Assembly (NCBI RefSeq): GCF_018780625.1
Contig: NZ_JADMJK010000007.1
Span: 1 to 50,992, forward strand
DNA from: Polaromonas sp.
Lineage (GTDB): Bacteria; Pseudomonadota; Gammaproteobacteria; Burkholderiales; Burkholderiaceae_C
Reading direction: 5' to 3'
DNA length: 50,992 nucleotides
Shown piece by piece: positions 1-12,216 of this stretch. Position 1 is the first letter of the stretch, and every line of letters starts with the position of its first letter. The notes beneath the pieces were generated by a model, which worked only from the letters and a program-made list of their open reading frames with translations, had not been told where the DNA came from and ran no database searches. The position numbers and the translations under genes were made by a program.

Positions 1-625
1 CGGGCTTGCAGCCGATGGCAATCACTTCGGCACCCAGTTCATGAAACACCATGGGTGCGATGTGATACGCAGCGCCGTTGGCGCCATCGACGACGATTTT
101 CAGGCCCTTGAGCGTCAGGTCATGGGCAAATGTGCTCTTGCAAAATTCGGTGTAACGACCCGCAGCGTCCTCCAGGCGGCGCGTCTTTCCCAGCGAAGCC
201 GAGTCCGCCCAGACCGGCGGCTCGTCCAGCGAAGCTTCCACCGCCAGCTCCCACTCATCATTGAGCTTGGTGCCCTGTGCACTGAAAAACTTGATACCGT
301 TGTCGGCAAAGGGATTGTGACTGGCACTGATCACCACCCCCAGGCTGGCGCGCTGGGCCCGTGTGAGGTAGGCCACACCCGGCGTTGGCAGGGGCCCGAG
401 CAACACGACATCCACGCCAGCCGAATTGAAACCGGACTCCAGCGCACTTTCCAGCATATAGCCCGAAATGCGGGTGTCCTTACCGATCAGCACGGTGGGG
501 CGGGACTCGGACTTGCGAAGAACGCGGCCCACGGCGTGAGCGAGCTTCAGCACAAAGTCGGGCGTGATGGGCGGCTGACCGACCGTGCCGCGAATGCCAT
601 CAGTGCCAAAGTATTTTCTTGTCAT
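1..625 (-). CDS. glmM: Phosphoglucosamine mutase GlmM (partial, 3' end outside window)
   Basis: GlmM converts glucosamine-6-phosphate to glucosamine-1-phosphate in the cytosol, the step feeding UDP-GlcNAc and hence peptidoglycan and lipopolysaccharide. Only about 208 N-terminal residues are present; the gene runs off the left edge. The minus-strand ATG at 625 opens with [13 protein letters not shown], the usual GlmM start, and the phosphoserine loop ISASHNP places the catalytic Ser at residue 102, the same number as in E. coli GlmM. folP lies 133 bp upstream on the same strand and ftsH beyond it, the classical ftsH-folP-glmM order. A perfect DnaA-box 9-mer (TTATCCACA on the minus strand) overlaps the start codon. 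Identification is firm; only the C-terminal domains cannot be checked. Confidence 0.96.
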   Translation of the reverse strand, partial: MTRKYFGTDGIRGTVGQPPITPDFVLKLAHAVGRVLRKSESRPTVLIGKDTRISGYMLESALESGFNSAGVDVVLLGPLPTPGVAYLTRAQRASLGVVISASHNPFADNGIKFFSAQGTKLNDEWELAVEASLDEPPVWADSASLGKTRRLEDAAGRYTEFCKSTFAHDLTLKGLKIVVDGANGAAYHIAPMVFHELGAEVIAIGCKP

Positions 626-758
626 GTGGATAAGCCCTGTGGGCTGGTTGTTCTTGGTGAGTAAAAAGGTTTGCCCGATTTTAGAAGCTTGCGCCGGCAG
701 ACACCACGCGGCAGGAATTGCGTTCTTGCGGCAGCGCAGTTGCTCCAGATCACTCAGT

Positions 759-1619
759 CTATCGCGCCGCAGTCCAGACCTTGAGGGCCTGCACCGTCTC
801 GCGCACATCGTGAACACGCACGATGCGGGCTCCGCGCTCAACCGCCAGCAAAGCCGCCGCCACGCTGGGCACCATTCGATCCGCCATTTCCGCCGAGGCC
901 ACAGCCGCCAGGGACGACTTGCGCGACCAGGCCGCCAGCAACGGATAACCAGCCGCCAGGATTTCTTGCTGACGTGCCAGCAGCGAAAAATTCTGCGCTA
1001 CGGTTTTCCCGAACCCTATGCCCACATCCAGCACGATTCGGCTCTTTTCCACGCCTGCATCTTCCAGGCTTTGCGCTGCCTGCGCCAGGAAAGACAGGAC
1101 CTGCGGCACCACGTCGCCCTCCATTGGAGCCATCTGCATGGTTTCGGGCTCGCGGTGCATGTGCATCAGGCAAACCCCGCAAGCCGGATGAGCGGCTACC
1201 TGCTCCACAGCACCAGGCTGGCGCAGCGCCCAGATGTCGTTAATGATGTCTGCGCCCAGATCCAGCACCGCCTGCATCACCTCGGGCTTGTAGGTATCTA
1301 CCGATATCGGTACGCCAAGCTTCACAGCATGACGCACGACAGGCAGAACACGCGCAAGTTCCTCCTCCAGCGGCACGGGTGGCGCCCCGGGACGCGTCGA
1401 TTCGCCGCCGATATCGAGCAGGTCGGCGCCGTCCCCGAGCAGTTGTTCGCAGTGCGCAAACACACCCGAAAAACCACCGCCTGGCACAAAGTGCTTGCCG
1501 CCATCGGAAAAAGAGTCGGGTGTGACGTTGACAATGCCCATGACGCGCGGCGTGGACAAATCAATCTGAAAGCGCGATGTCTGCCAGATCACGGGGGGTC
1601 TTTTTTGTTGAATAGTCAT
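759..1619 (-). CDS. folP: Dihydropteroate synthase FolP
   Basis: Condenses p-aminobenzoate with the hydroxymethyl-dihydropterin pyrophosphate to give dihydropteroate in folate synthesis; it is the sulfonamide target. The 286-residue product has the DHPS signature [16 protein letters not shown] near the N-terminus, the second pterin motif [11 protein letters not shown], and [18 protein letters not shown] and later barrel strands as expected of a TIM-barrel DHPS of about 280 residues. An in-frame ATG exists further upstream at 1679, but that start would translate the ftsH terminator hairpin (1652-1676), so the ATG at 1619 (MTIQQKRPP) is preferred. It sits between ftsH and glmM on the same strand; the hairpin suggests only partial read-through from ftsH. 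Confidence 0.95.
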   Translation of the reverse strand: MTIQQKRPPVIWQTSRFQIDLSTPRVMGIVNVTPDSFSDGGKHFVPGGGFSGVFAHCEQLLGDGADLLDIGGESTRPGAPPVPLEEELARVLPVVRHAVKLGVPISVDTYKPEVMQAVLDLGADIINDIWALRQPGAVEQVAAHPACGVCLMHMHREPETMQMAPMEGDVVPQVLSFLAQAAQSLEDAGVEKSRIVLDVGIGFGKTVAQNFSLLARQQEILAAGYPLLAAWSRKSSLAAVASAEMADRMVPSVAAALLAVERGARIVRVHDVRETVQALKVWTAAR

Positions 1620-1651
1620 CTCAAGCGGACAGCTTGCTGCCCCCAAAAAAG

Positions 1652-1676
1652 AAAACCGGGGACTCGCCCCGGTTTT
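1652..1676 (-). terminator. Rho-independent terminator after ftsH
   Basis: A perfect 10-bp inverted repeat (AAAACCGGGG and CCCCGGTTTT around a 5-nt loop), followed on the minus strand by CTTTTTTGG. It lies 29 bp past the ftsH stop and before the folP start, so it ends or attenuates ftsH transcripts. Confidence 0.85.
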
Positions 1677-1705
1677 CATGATTTAAAAGCTTTCCTGGCC
1701 AGTCT

Positions 1706-3631
1706 TCAGGCCGCCGTCGGTGCAGGCTCAGTGCTTACCGCTGGTGTACCGCCGCTGGGGCCATCGCTGCCACCACCGACGGAAGGATTGCGCGGCGTCC
1801 AGTCCTTGGGCGGACGCGGCTCCCTGCCGGCAATGATGTCATCGAGTTGCTCGACGTCAATAGTTTCCCACTCCAGCAGCGCCTTGGCCATGGCGTGGAT
1901 CTTGTCCTTGTTGTCTTCGATCAGCTTGCGCGCCTGGGCGTATTGCTGGTCAATGATGCGGCGCACTTCCATGTCGACCTTTTGCATGGTGGACTCGCTC
2001 ACATTGTTGGTCTTGGTGACCGAACGCCCCAGGAACACTTCGCCTTCGTTTTCAGCGTAAACCATGGGACCCAGGGCCTCGGACATGCCGTAGCGGGTGA
2101 CCATGTCGCGGGCCAGTGCCGTGGCACGTTCAAAGTCGTTGCTCGCGCCCGTCGTCATCTGGTTCATGAAGACTTCTTCAGCAATACGGCCACCAAACAA
2201 CATGCTGATCTGGCTGAGCATGTACTCTCGGTCATAGCTGTAGCGGTCTTGCGCCGGCAGGCTCATTGTGACGCCCAAGGCGCGGCCACGCGGGATGATG
2301 GTGACTTTATGCACCGGGTCGCACTTGGGCAGCAACTTGCCGAGCAGCGCATGACCGGACTCGTGGTAGGCGGTGTTCCTGCGCTCTTCTTCGGGCATGA
2401 CCATGCTTTTACGCTCTGGGCCCATCAGGATCTTGTCTTTGGCTTTCTCAAAGTCCTGCATCTCGACCACACGAGCACTGCGGCGGGCAGCCATCAGTGC
2501 CGCTTCGTTGCACAGATTGGCAAGGTCAGCGCCCGACATGCCGGGCGTGCCGCGGGCAATGACGCTCGCATTGACGTCCTGGCCCAACGGAACCTTGCGC
2601 ATGTGCACGTTCAAAATCTGCTCGCGGCCACGAATATCGGGCAGCGTCACGTACACCTGACGGTCAAAGCGGCCAGGGCGCAGCAAGGCGGCATCCAGAA
2701 TGTCCGGACGATTGGTGGCAGCCACCACGATCACACCGACGTTGGTCTCAAAGCCGTCCATCTCGACCAGCATCTGGTTCAAGGTTTGCTCGCGCTCATC
2801 ATTGCCGCCGCCCACGCCAGCGCCACGCTGACGGCCAACGGCGTCAATTTCATCAATGAAGATGATGCAAGGCGCATTTTTCTTGGCGTTTTCAAACATG
2901 TCACGCACGCGCGCAGCACCGACGCCAACAAACATTTCAACGAAATCGGAGCCGGAGATCGAGAAAAACGGCACTTTGGCTTCGCCCGCAATGCCCTTGG
3001 CAAGCAGCGTTTTACCAGTGCCCGGAGGGCCGACCAGCAGCAAACCGCGCGGAATGCGGCCGCCAAGCTTCTGAAAGCGCTGCGGATCTTTCAGGAAATC
3101 AACAACTTCCTTGACCTCTTCCTTGGCCTCGTCGCAGCCAGCCACGTCTGCAAAGGTCACGGGATTTGTGGACTCATCAAGCATGCGGGCCTTGGATTTA
3201 CCAAAACTGAAAGCGCCGCCCTTGCCGCCACCCTGCATTTGCCGCATGAAATAAACCCATACGCCAATCAGCAGCAGCATGGGACCCCAACTGACCAGCA
3301 GCGTCATGAGCAACGAGCCCTCTTCGCGCGCTTTGACATCGAACTTGACATCGTTGGCGATCAGGTCGCCCACCAGGCCACGGTCGAGGTAGGTCGCCGT
3401 GGTTCGAACCTTGCGGTCGTCGGTGGTCACGGCCGATATTTCGGTGCCGCCCTGGCCTTCAGCGATCGTCGCGGTCTTGATTCGTTTGCCGCGTACTTCC
3501 TCCAGAAACTCGGAATAACCCAAGTAACTTGAACCCGCAGCGCCACGCGTATCAAATTGTTTGAAAACGGTGAACAGGACCATGGCTATGACCAGCCAGA
3601 TTGCAATTTTTGGAAACCACTGATTGTTCAA
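1706..3631 (-). CDS. ftsH: ATP-dependent zinc metalloprotease FtsH
   Basis: Membrane-anchored AAA+ protease that degrades unassembled membrane proteins and regulatory proteins such as LpxC and sigma-32. The 641-residue length is normal for the family. An N-terminal membrane segment ([15 protein letters not shown], about residues 9-23), a periplasmic domain and a second membrane segment ([11 protein letters not shown]) precede the AAA domain with Walker A GPPGTGKT at 201-208 and Walker B IIFIDEID at 256-263. The protease zinc motif HESGH is at 423-427. The C-terminus is Gly/Pro/Ser-rich and probably disordered. Downstream on the same strand are folP and glmM; rlmE ends 142 bp upstream, the usual rlmE-ftsH arrangement. 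Confidence 0.98.
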   Translation of the reverse strand: MNNQWFPKIAIWLVIAMVLFTVFKQFDTRGAAGSSYLGYSEFLEEVRGKRIKTATIAEGQGGTEISAVTTDDRKVRTTATYLDRGLVGDLIANDVKFDVKAREEGSLLMTLLVSWGPMLLLIGVWVYFMRQMQGGGKGGAFSFGKSKARMLDESTNPVTFADVAGCDEAKEEVKEVVDFLKDPQRFQKLGGRIPRGLLLVGPPGTGKTLLAKGIAGEAKVPFFSISGSDFVEMFVGVGAARVRDMFENAKKNAPCIIFIDEIDAVGRQRGAGVGGGNDEREQTLNQMLVEMDGFETNVGVIVVAATNRPDILDAALLRPGRFDRQVYVTLPDIRGREQILNVHMRKVPLGQDVNASVIARGTPGMSGADLANLCNEAALMAARRSARVVEMQDFEKAKDKILMGPERKSMVMPEEERRNTAYHESGHALLGKLLPKCDPVHKVTIIPRGRALGVTMSLPAQDRYSYDREYMLSQISMLFGGRIAEEVFMNQMTTGASNDFERATALARDMVTRYGMSEALGPMVYAENEGEVFLGRSVTKTNNVSESTMQKVDMEVRRIIDQQYAQARKLIEDNKDKIHAMAKALLEWETIDVEQLDDIIAGREPRPPKDWTPRNPSVGGGSDGPSGGTPAVSTEPAPTAA

Positions 3632-3773
3632 GGACTACTCCGGTGTAAGAACAAAAGGCACATGCGCCCGATTTTAGGCGTTTCAAGGGTAAAAACGTCA
3701 CGAAGCGCAATACGCCCCCTGACTTCAAGCGGATTTAGGCAATTTCTACCGTCTTGCGCTTCACGTTTGCGAC

Positions 3774-4520
3774 TCAATCCGGCCTTTTAAGACCTCGCCC
3801 CACCAGAAAGGTTTCGGACGAATTGGACCTGGAGGCCTTTGGCTTCATGGGCTTGACCACCTTGAAGGTCGCGCGAAACAGTTTGACCAACTGGTCGTAG
3901 CCGCTTCCATGAAACAGCTTGACGACGAGCGCCCCCTCCGGTTTCATGTGCTTCTGGGCAAACTCTACCGCCAGCTCAACCAGATCGGTGATGCGGGCCG
4001 CATCAGCCGACTCAATGCCCGATAGATTGGGGGCCATGTCGGAAATAACAAGGTCCACCGCAACCGCCCTGGCGTCAGTGACCAGGGCTTGTTCCAGTTT
4101 TTGAAGCACTTCCAGCTCGCGAAAGTCGCCCTGGATAAAGACCACACCCTCAATGGGTTCCATGGGCAGCATGTCCAGTCCAATGATGCGGCCCTTGAGC
4201 TCACCGGCCGCAGCCCCGGCGGGCGAGAGTTTGCGGCGCACGTACTGACTCCAGGCGCCAGGCGTGCTGCCCAGGTCCACCACACAGTCGCCCGGCTTGA
4301 TCAAGCCCAGCGTTTCATCCATTTCCTTCAGCTTGTAGGCGGCGCGGGCCCGGTAGCCCTCTCTTTTGGCAAGCTTTACATAGGGATCGTTAATGTGCTC
4401 GTGCAACCACGCCTTGTTGACCTTCTTGCCCTTGGGATTTGCCTTCCCCGCCAAGCTCGTGGCGGCTTTTGCACCCACCTTTACAGGGGCACTTGCATCT
4501 GACTTCGTATTTACTTTCAT
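3774..4520 (-). CDS. rlmE: 23S rRNA 2'-O-ribose (U2552) methyltransferase RlmE/FtsJ
   Basis: RlmE methylates the 2'-OH of U2552 in the 23S A-loop, using SAM, late in 50S assembly. The 248-residue protein has a Lys/Ala-rich N-terminal extension of about 35 residues, then the RrmJ core: [20 protein letters not shown], the SAM-binding segment [15 protein letters not shown], the aspartate region [13 protein letters not shown] and the catalytic-lysine segment [13 protein letters not shown]. coli RlmE is 209 residues, the excess being the N-terminal tail. A longer in-frame start upstream would overlap the divergent yhbY gene, so the ATG at 4520 is chosen. No Shine-Dalgarno is visible before it, and a candidate -10 (GACAAT) lies only 7 nt upstream. 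Confidence 0.95.
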   Translation of the reverse strand: MKVNTKSDASAPVKVGAKAATSLAGKANPKGKKVNKAWLHEHINDPYVKLAKREGYRARAAYKLKEMDETLGLIKPGDCVVDLGSTPGAWSQYVRRKLSPAGAAAGELKGRIIGLDMLPMEPIEGVVFIQGDFRELEVLQKLEQALVTDARAVAVDLVISDMAPNLSGIESADAARITDLVELAVEFAQKHMKPEGALVVKLFHGSGYDQLVKLFRATFKVVKPMKPKASRSNSSETFLVGRGLKRPD

Positions 4521-4527
4521 GCGCGCT

Positions 4528-4556
4528 ATTGTCGTCTTACGGACTCCACCGATAAT
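4528..4556. promoter_or_regulatory. Overlapping divergent promoters of rlmE and yhbY
   Basis: On the plus strand TTGTCG (4529-4534), a 16-bp spacer and GATAAT (4551-4556) form a sigma-70-like promoter for yhbY. Read on the minus strand, the same segment gives TTATCG (4550-4555), 16 bp, then GACAAT (4528-4533) for rlmE. The -35 of each overlaps the -10 of the other, and each -10 ends only 6-7 nt before its start codon. This is a pattern-based prediction. Confidence 0.55.
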
Positions 4557-4562
4557 TGGGGC

Positions 4563-5036
4563 ATGGCTCAAATACAACTTACCCCTGCCCAGCGCAAAGA
4601 TCACCGCGCCGAAGCGCATCACCTCAACGCCGTCGTCATGATTGGCTCAGACGGTCTGACCGACGCGGTCAAGAAGGAAACTGACGCGGCCCTCAACGCG
4701 CACGGCCTGATTAAAGTCCGGGTCCAGTCCGACGATCGGGCCGGACGAGAACAGATTTTTCAAACCCTCGCCGACGAACTGAACGCCGCGCCCATCCAGC
4801 ACATTGGCAAGCTGCTGGTGTTGTGGCGCCCTCTGCCGGAAAAAGAAAAGAAGGTCAGCGAAGACCGCATGCCCGGCCCGCGCGACATCAAGGTACTGAA
4901 AAACAGCTCACGCTACGGCCAGCGGCCCGAAGTCAAGACCCTGCGGGTGCTCGGCAACCAGCGCCTGACCCCGGGCGGCACCGTCAAGCGCGCCAAGCCC
5001 AAGCAACGCAGCGTCAAGAAGCGCTCGCAAGACTGA
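4563..5036 (+). CDS. yhbY: YhbY/CRM-domain RNA-binding protein
   Basis: Small ribosome-assembly factor binding pre-50S particles through a CRM (YhbY) domain. The 157-residue protein has the CRM fold in residues 1-95: [46 protein letters not shown], and the loop-strand [10 protein letters not shown] matching the conserved GK-x-LVL-R segment. Unlike the 97-residue E. coli protein it has a basic C-terminal tail of about 55 residues ([18 protein letters not shown]), likely additional RNA contact. It is divergent from rlmE, another 50S assembly gene, with 42 bp between start codons, so both share one regulatory segment. Confidence 0.93.
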   Translation: MAQIQLTPAQRKDHRAEAHHLNAVVMIGSDGLTDAVKKETDAALNAHGLIKVRVQSDDRAGREQIFQTLADELNAAPIQHIGKLLVLWRPLPEKEKKVSEDRMPGPRDIKVLKNSSRYGQRPEVKTLRVLGNQRLTPGGTVKRAKPKQRSVKKRSQD

Positions 5037-5142
5037 AGCGTTTGCCCGGCTTGTGCCGGCGCGTTTATTTTTCTGGCCAGCAAGGCGTCATCAGCAGGCC
5101 CTGGCTCTTTAGATTTTCTTCATCGGCCCACAGCTAGAAGTC

Positions 5143-7200
5143 ATGACCAATCCACTCCTCGACTTTTCTGACCTTCCGCTGTTTGATCAAATCCTGCCTG
5201 AGCATGTTGGCCAGGCGCTGGACACCTTGATTATCAAGGCTGATGCCGCGCTCGAGCAGGTCACGGCGCCTGATTTTCCGGCCACCTGGGTCGACATTGC
5301 CCGCGTGCTCGATGTGGCTACTGAGAATCTGGGCCGGGCTTGGGGTGCCGTCAGCCATTTGAACAGCGTGGCCGACACGCCCGAGATGCGTGCGGCTTAC
5401 AACACGGCACTGCCAGCGGTGACCGAGTTCTGGGCCCGACTGGGTGCCGACGAGCGCCTGTATGCCAAGTACAAAGCCATTGACGTGGCCAGCCTGAACA
5501 CCGAGCAGCGCCAGGCCCACAAAAATGCCATCCGCAACTTTGTATTGTCAGGTGCTGAACTGATCGGCTCAGCCAAGGAACGTTTCGCCAAAATACAGGA
5601 ACGCCAGGCGGAACTGAGCCAGAAGTTCAGCGAGAACGCGCTGGACGCCACCCAGGCCTTTGCCTACTACGCCACGGCAGAGGAAGTGGCCGGAATTCCC
5701 GAGGACGTCCTGCAAACTGCCCGGGAGCAAGCCGAGGCCGAGGGCAAGGCCGGCTACAAGCTCAGCCTGAAAATGCCGAGCTACCTGCCCGTCATGCAGT
5801 TTGCCGAAAGCAGCGCCTTGCGCGAAACCCTTTACCGGGCCTACACCACGCGCGCCAGCGACCAGGCCCCCGCAGAATTCAACCAGTACGACAACAGCGT
5901 CATCATTCGTGAAATTCTGGCGCTGCGGCTGGAAGAAGCCCAACTGCTGAGCTACCGTAATTTCGGCGAAGTGTCTGTGGTGGCCAAAATGGCCCAGTCG
6001 CCCGATGAAGTAAGTGCTTTTTTGCGCGATCTGGCCCAGCGCGCCCGCCCCTACGCCGAAAAAGACATCGCCGACCTGCGCGCCTTTGCGCTGGAAACGC
6101 TGAATCAGCCCGACCCCCAGCCTTGGGACTACGCCTACATTGGCGAAAAGCTCAAGGAGGCGCGCTACGCCTTCAGCGAACAAGAGGTCAAACAATACTT
6201 CACCGCCCCCAAAGTGCTGACGGGCCTTTTCAAAATTGTTGAAACCCTGTTTGAAGTCACCATTCGAGAGGACTCCGCACCGGTGTGGAAGCCCGGCGTG
6301 GGGTTCTATCGCATTGAACGCGACGGCCAACTGGTGGGCCAGTTCTACCTCGACCAGCCAGCCCGCACGGGCAAGCGTGGCGGCGCCTGGATGGACGACG
6401 TTCGCGCCCGCTGGCTGCGCCCCGACACGGGCGTGCTGCAAACGCCGGTGGCGCATCTGGTCTGCAATTTTGCCGAAGGTGTAGGCGGCAAACCAGCCTT
6501 GCTGACCCACGACGATGTCACCACGCTGTTTCATGAGTTCGGCCACGGCCTGCACCACATGCTCACGCAGGTGAATGAGCGCGATGTCTCGGGCATCAGC
6601 GGTGTGGAATGGGACGCTGTCGAGTTGCCCAGCCAGTTCATGGAAAACTTCTGCTGGGAATGGGACGTGCTTGAAAGCATGACCGCCCACGTCGACACCG
6701 GCGAGCCCCTGCCGCGCGCACTGTTTGAAAAAATGCTGGCGGCCAAGAACTTCCAGAGCGGCATGCAGACGCTGCGCCAGGTCGAGTTTTCACTGTTTGA
6801 CATGCTCTTGCACACCTCGCACAATCCGGCCGACGATTTGATGGATCTGCTCAATGAAGTGCGCAAGGAAACGGCCGTGATTTCGGCCCCGGCCTACAGC
6901 CGCACCGCGCATACCTTCAGCCACATCTTTTCGGGCGGTTATGCCGCGGGCTACTACAGCTACAAATGGGCGGAAGTGCTGTCGGCCGACGCTTACGCGG
7001 CCTTTGAAGAAACGGCAGCTGCCGCGCAAAATGCCAGCGACGAACAAGGCAAAACGACAGTCACCGTGGAAACCGGCAGAAAATACCGGCAGGCCATCCT
7101 TGAGGCAGGCGGAAGCCGCCCCGCCATGGAGTCGTTCAAAGCCTTCAGGGGCCGCGAGCCATCCATTGATGCCTTGCTGCGCCATCAGGGAATGGCTTGA
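5143..7200 (+). CDS. prlC: Oligopeptidase A (M3 metallopeptidase) PrlC
   Basis: Cytosolic zinc endopeptidase that clears short peptides, including cleaved signal peptides. The 685-residue length matches E. coli OpdA (680). The N-terminus MTNPLLDFSDLPLFDQILPEH is typical, and the gluzincin motif HEFGH lies at residues 464-468 in TTLFHEFGHGLHHML, with the third zinc ligand expected in the GISGVEWDAVELPSQFMENF segment. The family's C-terminal FSHIFSGGYAAGYYSYKWAEVLSADAY block is intact. It starts 106 bp after yhbY on the same strand and the next gene begins 39 bp after its stop. No frameshift is seen. Confidence 0.97.
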   Translation: MTNPLLDFSDLPLFDQILPEHVGQALDTLIIKADAALEQVTAPDFPATWVDIARVLDVATENLGRAWGAVSHLNSVADTPEMRAAYNTALPAVTEFWARLGADERLYAKYKAIDVASLNTEQRQAHKNAIRNFVLSGAELIGSAKERFAKIQERQAELSQKFSENALDATQAFAYYATAEEVAGIPEDVLQTAREQAEAEGKAGYKLSLKMPSYLPVMQFAESSALRETLYRAYTTRASDQAPAEFNQYDNSVIIREILALRLEEAQLLSYRNFGEVSVVAKMAQSPDEVSAFLRDLAQRARPYAEKDIADLRAFALETLNQPDPQPWDYAYIGEKLKEARYAFSEQEVKQYFTAPKVLTGLFKIVETLFEVTIREDSAPVWKPGVGFYRIERDGQLVGQFYLDQPARTGKRGGAWMDDVRARWLRPDTGVLQTPVAHLVCNFAEGVGGKPALLTHDDVTTLFHEFGHGLHHMLTQVNERDVSGISGVEWDAVELPSQFMENFCWEWDVLESMTAHVDTGEPLPRALFEKMLAAKNFQSGMQTLRQVEFSLFDMLLHTSHNPADDLMDLLNEVRKETAVISAPAYSRTAHTFSHIFSGGYAAGYYSYKWAEVLSADAYAAFEETAAAAQNASDEQGKTTVTVETGRKYRQAILEAGGSRPAMESFKAFRGREPSIDALLRHQGMA

Positions 7201-7239
7201 GCGTCTGAAAAGCCTGTGGTCAAGACAATTGGGGAAAGC

Positions 7240-7899
7240 ATGAGTTCAAACGCTGTCAGATTTTCAGCCCTTGGTGCACTGCTCGTGTTGGCGGGCAGTT
7301 TCTTGTCGCCTGCAGTGCAGGCCCAGACGGTTTTCCGCATCGTGGGGCCGGATGGAAAGGTCACCTATTCGGACAAGCCGCCACCCTCAGCCGGCGAAAC
7401 CAGGGGAACGTCGGCCAATGCCGGTCCTGCCTCAGCCGGCGCCTCGGCGGGCCTGCCTTATGCGTTGCGGCAAGTGGCCGCCAAATACCCGGTGACCCTG
7501 TACACCAGCGACAAGTGCGGGCCCTGCATTGCGGGCGTTTCCCTGCTGACCAGCCGTGGTGTCCCGTTCACTGAAAAAACGGTCACCACCAATGAGGACG
7601 CAGAGGCGCTGCAGCGACTGAGTGGCGACAATTCACTGCCTTTCATGACGATAGGAGGCCAGCAACTCAAGGGCTTCTCCGATGCCGAGTGGACGCAGTT
7701 CCTCAACGCGGCGGGCTACCCGGCGTCTTCCACATTGCCGCCCAGCTACCGCCGGCCGGCCCCTGCGCCGCTGGTACGTGTCGCTGAAGCGCCCGCCAGA
7801 TCCGCCGAAGGGTCAGCGCCAGCCGCCGCCCAGCCAAATCCACGCCCGGCCCCGCAGGTCACACCGCCGGCGACCAACCCGGCGGGAATTCGGTTCTAA
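7240..7899 (+). CDS. Secreted DUF4124-glutaredoxin fusion protein
   Basis: Predicted exported protein of 219 residues. The start at 7240 is preferred over an upstream GTG at 7216 because GGGGAAAG lies just ahead. A signal peptide (GALLVLAGSFLSPAVQAQ) is followed by a DUF4124-like segment (VFRIVGPDGKVTYSDKPPP, about residues 30-50), a linker, and a glutaredoxin/thioredoxin-like domain with redox motif C93-G-P-C96 in LYTSDKCGPC and a cis-Pro segment SLPFMTIGGQQL. The C-terminal 50 residues are Pro/Ala-rich and low complexity. DUF4124 followed by glutaredoxin is a known combination in Burkholderiales; a periplasmic thiol role is inferred, with no known substrate. Probably cotranscribed with prlC. 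Confidence 0.85.
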   Translation: MSSNAVRFSALGALLVLAGSFLSPAVQAQTVFRIVGPDGKVTYSDKPPPSAGETRGTSANAGPASAGASAGLPYALRQVAAKYPVTLYTSDKCGPCIAGVSLLTSRGVPFTEKTVTTNEDAEALQRLSGDNSLPFMTIGGQQLKGFSDAEWTQFLNAAGYPASSTLPPSYRRPAPAPLVRVAEAPARSAEGSAPAAAQPNPRPAPQVTPPATNPAGIRF

Positions 7900-8075
7900 C
7901 CTGCCTTTTGAGGGTTGCACGGCCAAGCTTGCGACGCCGGGGCCCTTGACTGCGCCCGTGGGGAGCTTCTCCCCTGGCAACGGCCGGCCAGCATGAATTT
8001 CAGCCGAAAGCGCCTAAGCCACCTGCTCGGCCAGTTGCACGCCAGGGGTAAGGGACTGAAAACGCAGGGTCATGA

Positions 8076-8100
8076 CGATGCAGGCATTTGCCCTGCATCG
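8076..8100. other. Strong hairpin between convergent genes
   Basis: A perfect 9-bp inverted repeat (CGATGCAGG and CCTGCATCG around a 7-nt loop) in the 220-bp gap between the glutaredoxin-like gene and convergent rpiA. There is no T-run on either side, so a Rho-independent terminator is not supported; it may protect a 3' end or assist factor-dependent termination. Confidence 0.45.
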
Positions 8101-8119
8101 GTGCGGCGTGCAGCCCGCG

Positions 8120-8791
8120 TCAAAACGACAGGGTCCTGACGCCGGTTGCAGTCCCCAGCAAACACACGTGGGCCTTCTGAAATGCAAACACCCCCACCGT
8201 CACCACGCCCGGCCACTGGTTGACCTGGGACTCAAACCCGAGCGGATCGCTGATCTTCAGGCCGGTCACGTCCAGAATATGCTGGCCGTTGTCGGTGACC
8301 AAGGGCTTGCCCTCCTTGAGTCGCAAGGTCACCGTGCCGCCCAGGGCCGCAAACTGGCGCGCAATGCGTTTTTCAGCCATGGGAATCACCTCCACCGGCA
8401 CAGGGAAATTTCCCAGCGTCTGCACCAGCTTGGACTCGTCCGCAATGCAGACAAACTGGCGCGACTGGGCCGCCACGATTTTTTCCCGCGTCAGGGCCGC
8501 GCCGCCGCCCTTGATCATGTAGCCCGCGTGGTCGATCTCGTCCGCGCCGTCGATATACACCGCCAGTTCATCGACTTCGGTGGCGTCAAACACCTTGATG
8601 CCCAGCGCGTGCAGGCGTTCGGTGGAAGCCACTGAACTCGACACCGCGCCGGCAATGCGGTCTTTCATGGTCGCCAGCGCGTCGATGAATTTGTTGACCG
8701 TGGAGCCAGTGCCGACACCGACAATGCTGCCGTCTTGCACGTAATGCAGGGCCGCCTGGCCGACCAGTGTTTTGAGTTCGTCTTGCGTCAT
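8120..8791 (-). CDS. rpiA: Ribose-5-phosphate isomerase A
   Basis: Interconverts ribose-5-phosphate and ribulose-5-phosphate in the non-oxidative pentose phosphate pathway. The 223-residue product (E. coli 219) begins [15 protein letters not shown] and carries the RpiA blocks [16 protein letters not shown] (phosphate loop), [27 protein letters not shown] (catalytic Asp and Glu) and [22 protein letters not shown] longer in-frame start at 8833 would add 14 residues not seen in the family, so the ATG at 8791 is preferred. pyrD diverges 112 bp away. Confidence 0.96.
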   Translation of the reverse strand: MTQDELKTLVGQAALHYVQDGSIVGVGTGSTVNKFIDALATMKDRIAGAVSSSVASTERLHALGIKVFDATEVDELAVYIDGADEIDHAGYMIKGGGAALTREKIVAAQSRQFVCIADESKLVQTLGNFPVPVEVIPMAEKRIARQFAALGGTVTLRLKEGKPLVTDNGQHILDVTGLKISDPLGFESQVNQWPGVVTVGVFAFQKAHVCLLGTATGVRTLSF

Positions 8792-8903
8792 GTTGGGTTT
8801 ACCGGGAAGTGAAGTTGTTTTTGCGACAATCAAAGCTTATGTCTTGCGGGCTCAAGCGCCTGCCCAAGCCGCACCATCCATAGCCATTTTCCCGAATTAT
8901 CCA

Positions 8904-9965
8904 ATGTCCCTGCTCCCCTACGCCCTTGCCCGTCCCTTTTTATTCGGGCTTGACCCCGAAACCGCCCACGAACTGACCATGGCGTCGCTGGCGCGGACCC
9001 AGGGCACGCCGCTTTCAGCCCTCTATTGCAGCAGCAAGGTGAGCGACCCGATCGAGCTGGCCGGGCTGAAGTTCCCCAACCGCGTGGGCCTGGCAGCGGG
9101 CCTGGACAAGAATGCCCGCTGCATTGACGGCCTGGCCGCCATGGGATTTGGCTTTGTCGAGGTCGGCACCGTCACGCCCAAGGCCCAGCCCGGTAACCCC
9201 AAGCCGCGCATGTTCCGCCTGCCCGAAGCCCATGCGCTGATCAACCGCCTGGGCTTCAACAATGACGGGCTGGACGCCTTTCTCGCCAACGTGCAGAAGT
9301 CCAGCGTGCGCAAGCAAGGTGCAAAAAGTACCTTGCTGCTCGGCTTGAACATCGGCAAGAACGCTGCCACGCCGATTGAAAACGCGGTGGACGACTACCT
9401 GATCTGCCTGGACGGCGTCTACCCGCATGCCGACTACGTGACCGTCAACATTTCCAGCCCCAACACCAAGAACCTGCGCGCGCTGCAAAGCGACGAGGCG
9501 CTGGAAGCGTTGCTGGGCCGCATTGCCGAACGACGCGAAGCCCTGGCCAGCCAGTACGGCAAACGCGTGCCGATCTTCGTGAAGATCGCGCCCGATCTCG
9601 ATGATGCCCAGATCGAGGTGATTGCCGCCACGCTCCAGCGCCACGCCATGGACGGCGTGGTGGCCACCAACACCACCCTGAGCCGCGACGCCGTCAAGGG
9701 CCTGCGCCATGCCGAGGAAGCCGGGGGCCTGAGCGGCGCGCCCGTGCTGGAAGCCAGCAACCGGGTAATTCGCCAGCTGCGCGCGGCATTGGGAAAAGAC
9801 TTTCCCATCATTGGCGTGGGCGGTGTGATGAGCGGTGCGGACGCGGTGTCCAAAATCAAGGCTGGCGCCGACGTGGTGCAGATTTATACCGGCCTGATCT
9901 ACAAAGGCCCGGCCCTGGTGGCCGAAGCCGCAAATGCGATAAAAAAGTGCATCAAGCCCAATTGA
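8904..9965 (+). CDS. pyrD: Dihydroorotate dehydrogenase (quinone), class 2
   Basis: Oxidises dihydroorotate to orotate using FMN and membrane quinone in pyrimidine synthesis. The 353-residue protein starts [24 protein letters not shown], the amphipathic helix that marks membrane-associated class 2 enzymes, then [35 protein letters not shown] and [10 protein letters not shown]. The catalytic Ser is in [15 protein letters not shown]-phosphate contacts are in [29 protein letters not shown]. An upstream in-frame start would extend into the divergent rpiA gene, so 8904 is chosen. Transcription downstream runs into a palindromic repeat at 9977-9999. Confidence 0.97.
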   Translation: MSLLPYALARPFLFGLDPETAHELTMASLARTQGTPLSALYCSSKVSDPIELAGLKFPNRVGLAAGLDKNARCIDGLAAMGFGFVEVGTVTPKAQPGNPKPRMFRLPEAHALINRLGFNNDGLDAFLANVQKSSVRKQGAKSTLLLGLNIGKNAATPIENAVDDYLICLDGVYPHADYVTVNISSPNTKNLRALQSDEALEALLGRIAERREALASQYGKRVPIFVKIAPDLDDAQIEVIAATLQRHAMDGVVATNTTLSRDAVKGLRHAEEAGGLSGAPVLEASNRVIRQLRAALGKDFPIIGVGGVMSGADAVSKIKAGADVVQIYTGLIYKGPALVAEAANAIKKCIKPN

Positions 9966-9976
9966 TACGTTGACTT

Positions 9977-9999
9977 TTAGCTATTATTTTTATAGCTAA
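9977..9999. repeat. Comamonadaceae-type intergenic palindrome, copy 1
   Basis: Perfect 8-bp arms TTAGCTAT (9977-9984) and ATAGCTAA (9992-9999) around an AT-rich 7-nt loop, directly after pyrD. Similar GCTA...TAGC palindromes occur at 12217-12237 and 23402-23422. The family resemblance is seen directly; function is unknown. Confidence 0.6.
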
Positions 10000-10079
10000 T
10001 TTATAGACCATCAGGCTTTTCGGGGTTTGCCTGCAGGCGCAGCAAGGCCTGTCGCCCAGGTTGCCGCACGCGGCGTTAA

Positions 10080-12215
<2,136 letters not shown>

Positions 12216-12216
12216 C

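Noticed and set aside
1847-3532. A 561-codon plus-strand open frame opposite ftsH.
   Set aside because: Histidine- and alanine-rich mirror of FtsH codons, with no family motif; shadow frame.
8076-8100. The perfect hairpin between convergent genes as a Rho-independent terminator.
   Set aside because: No T-run follows on either strand, so it was listed only as a hairpin.
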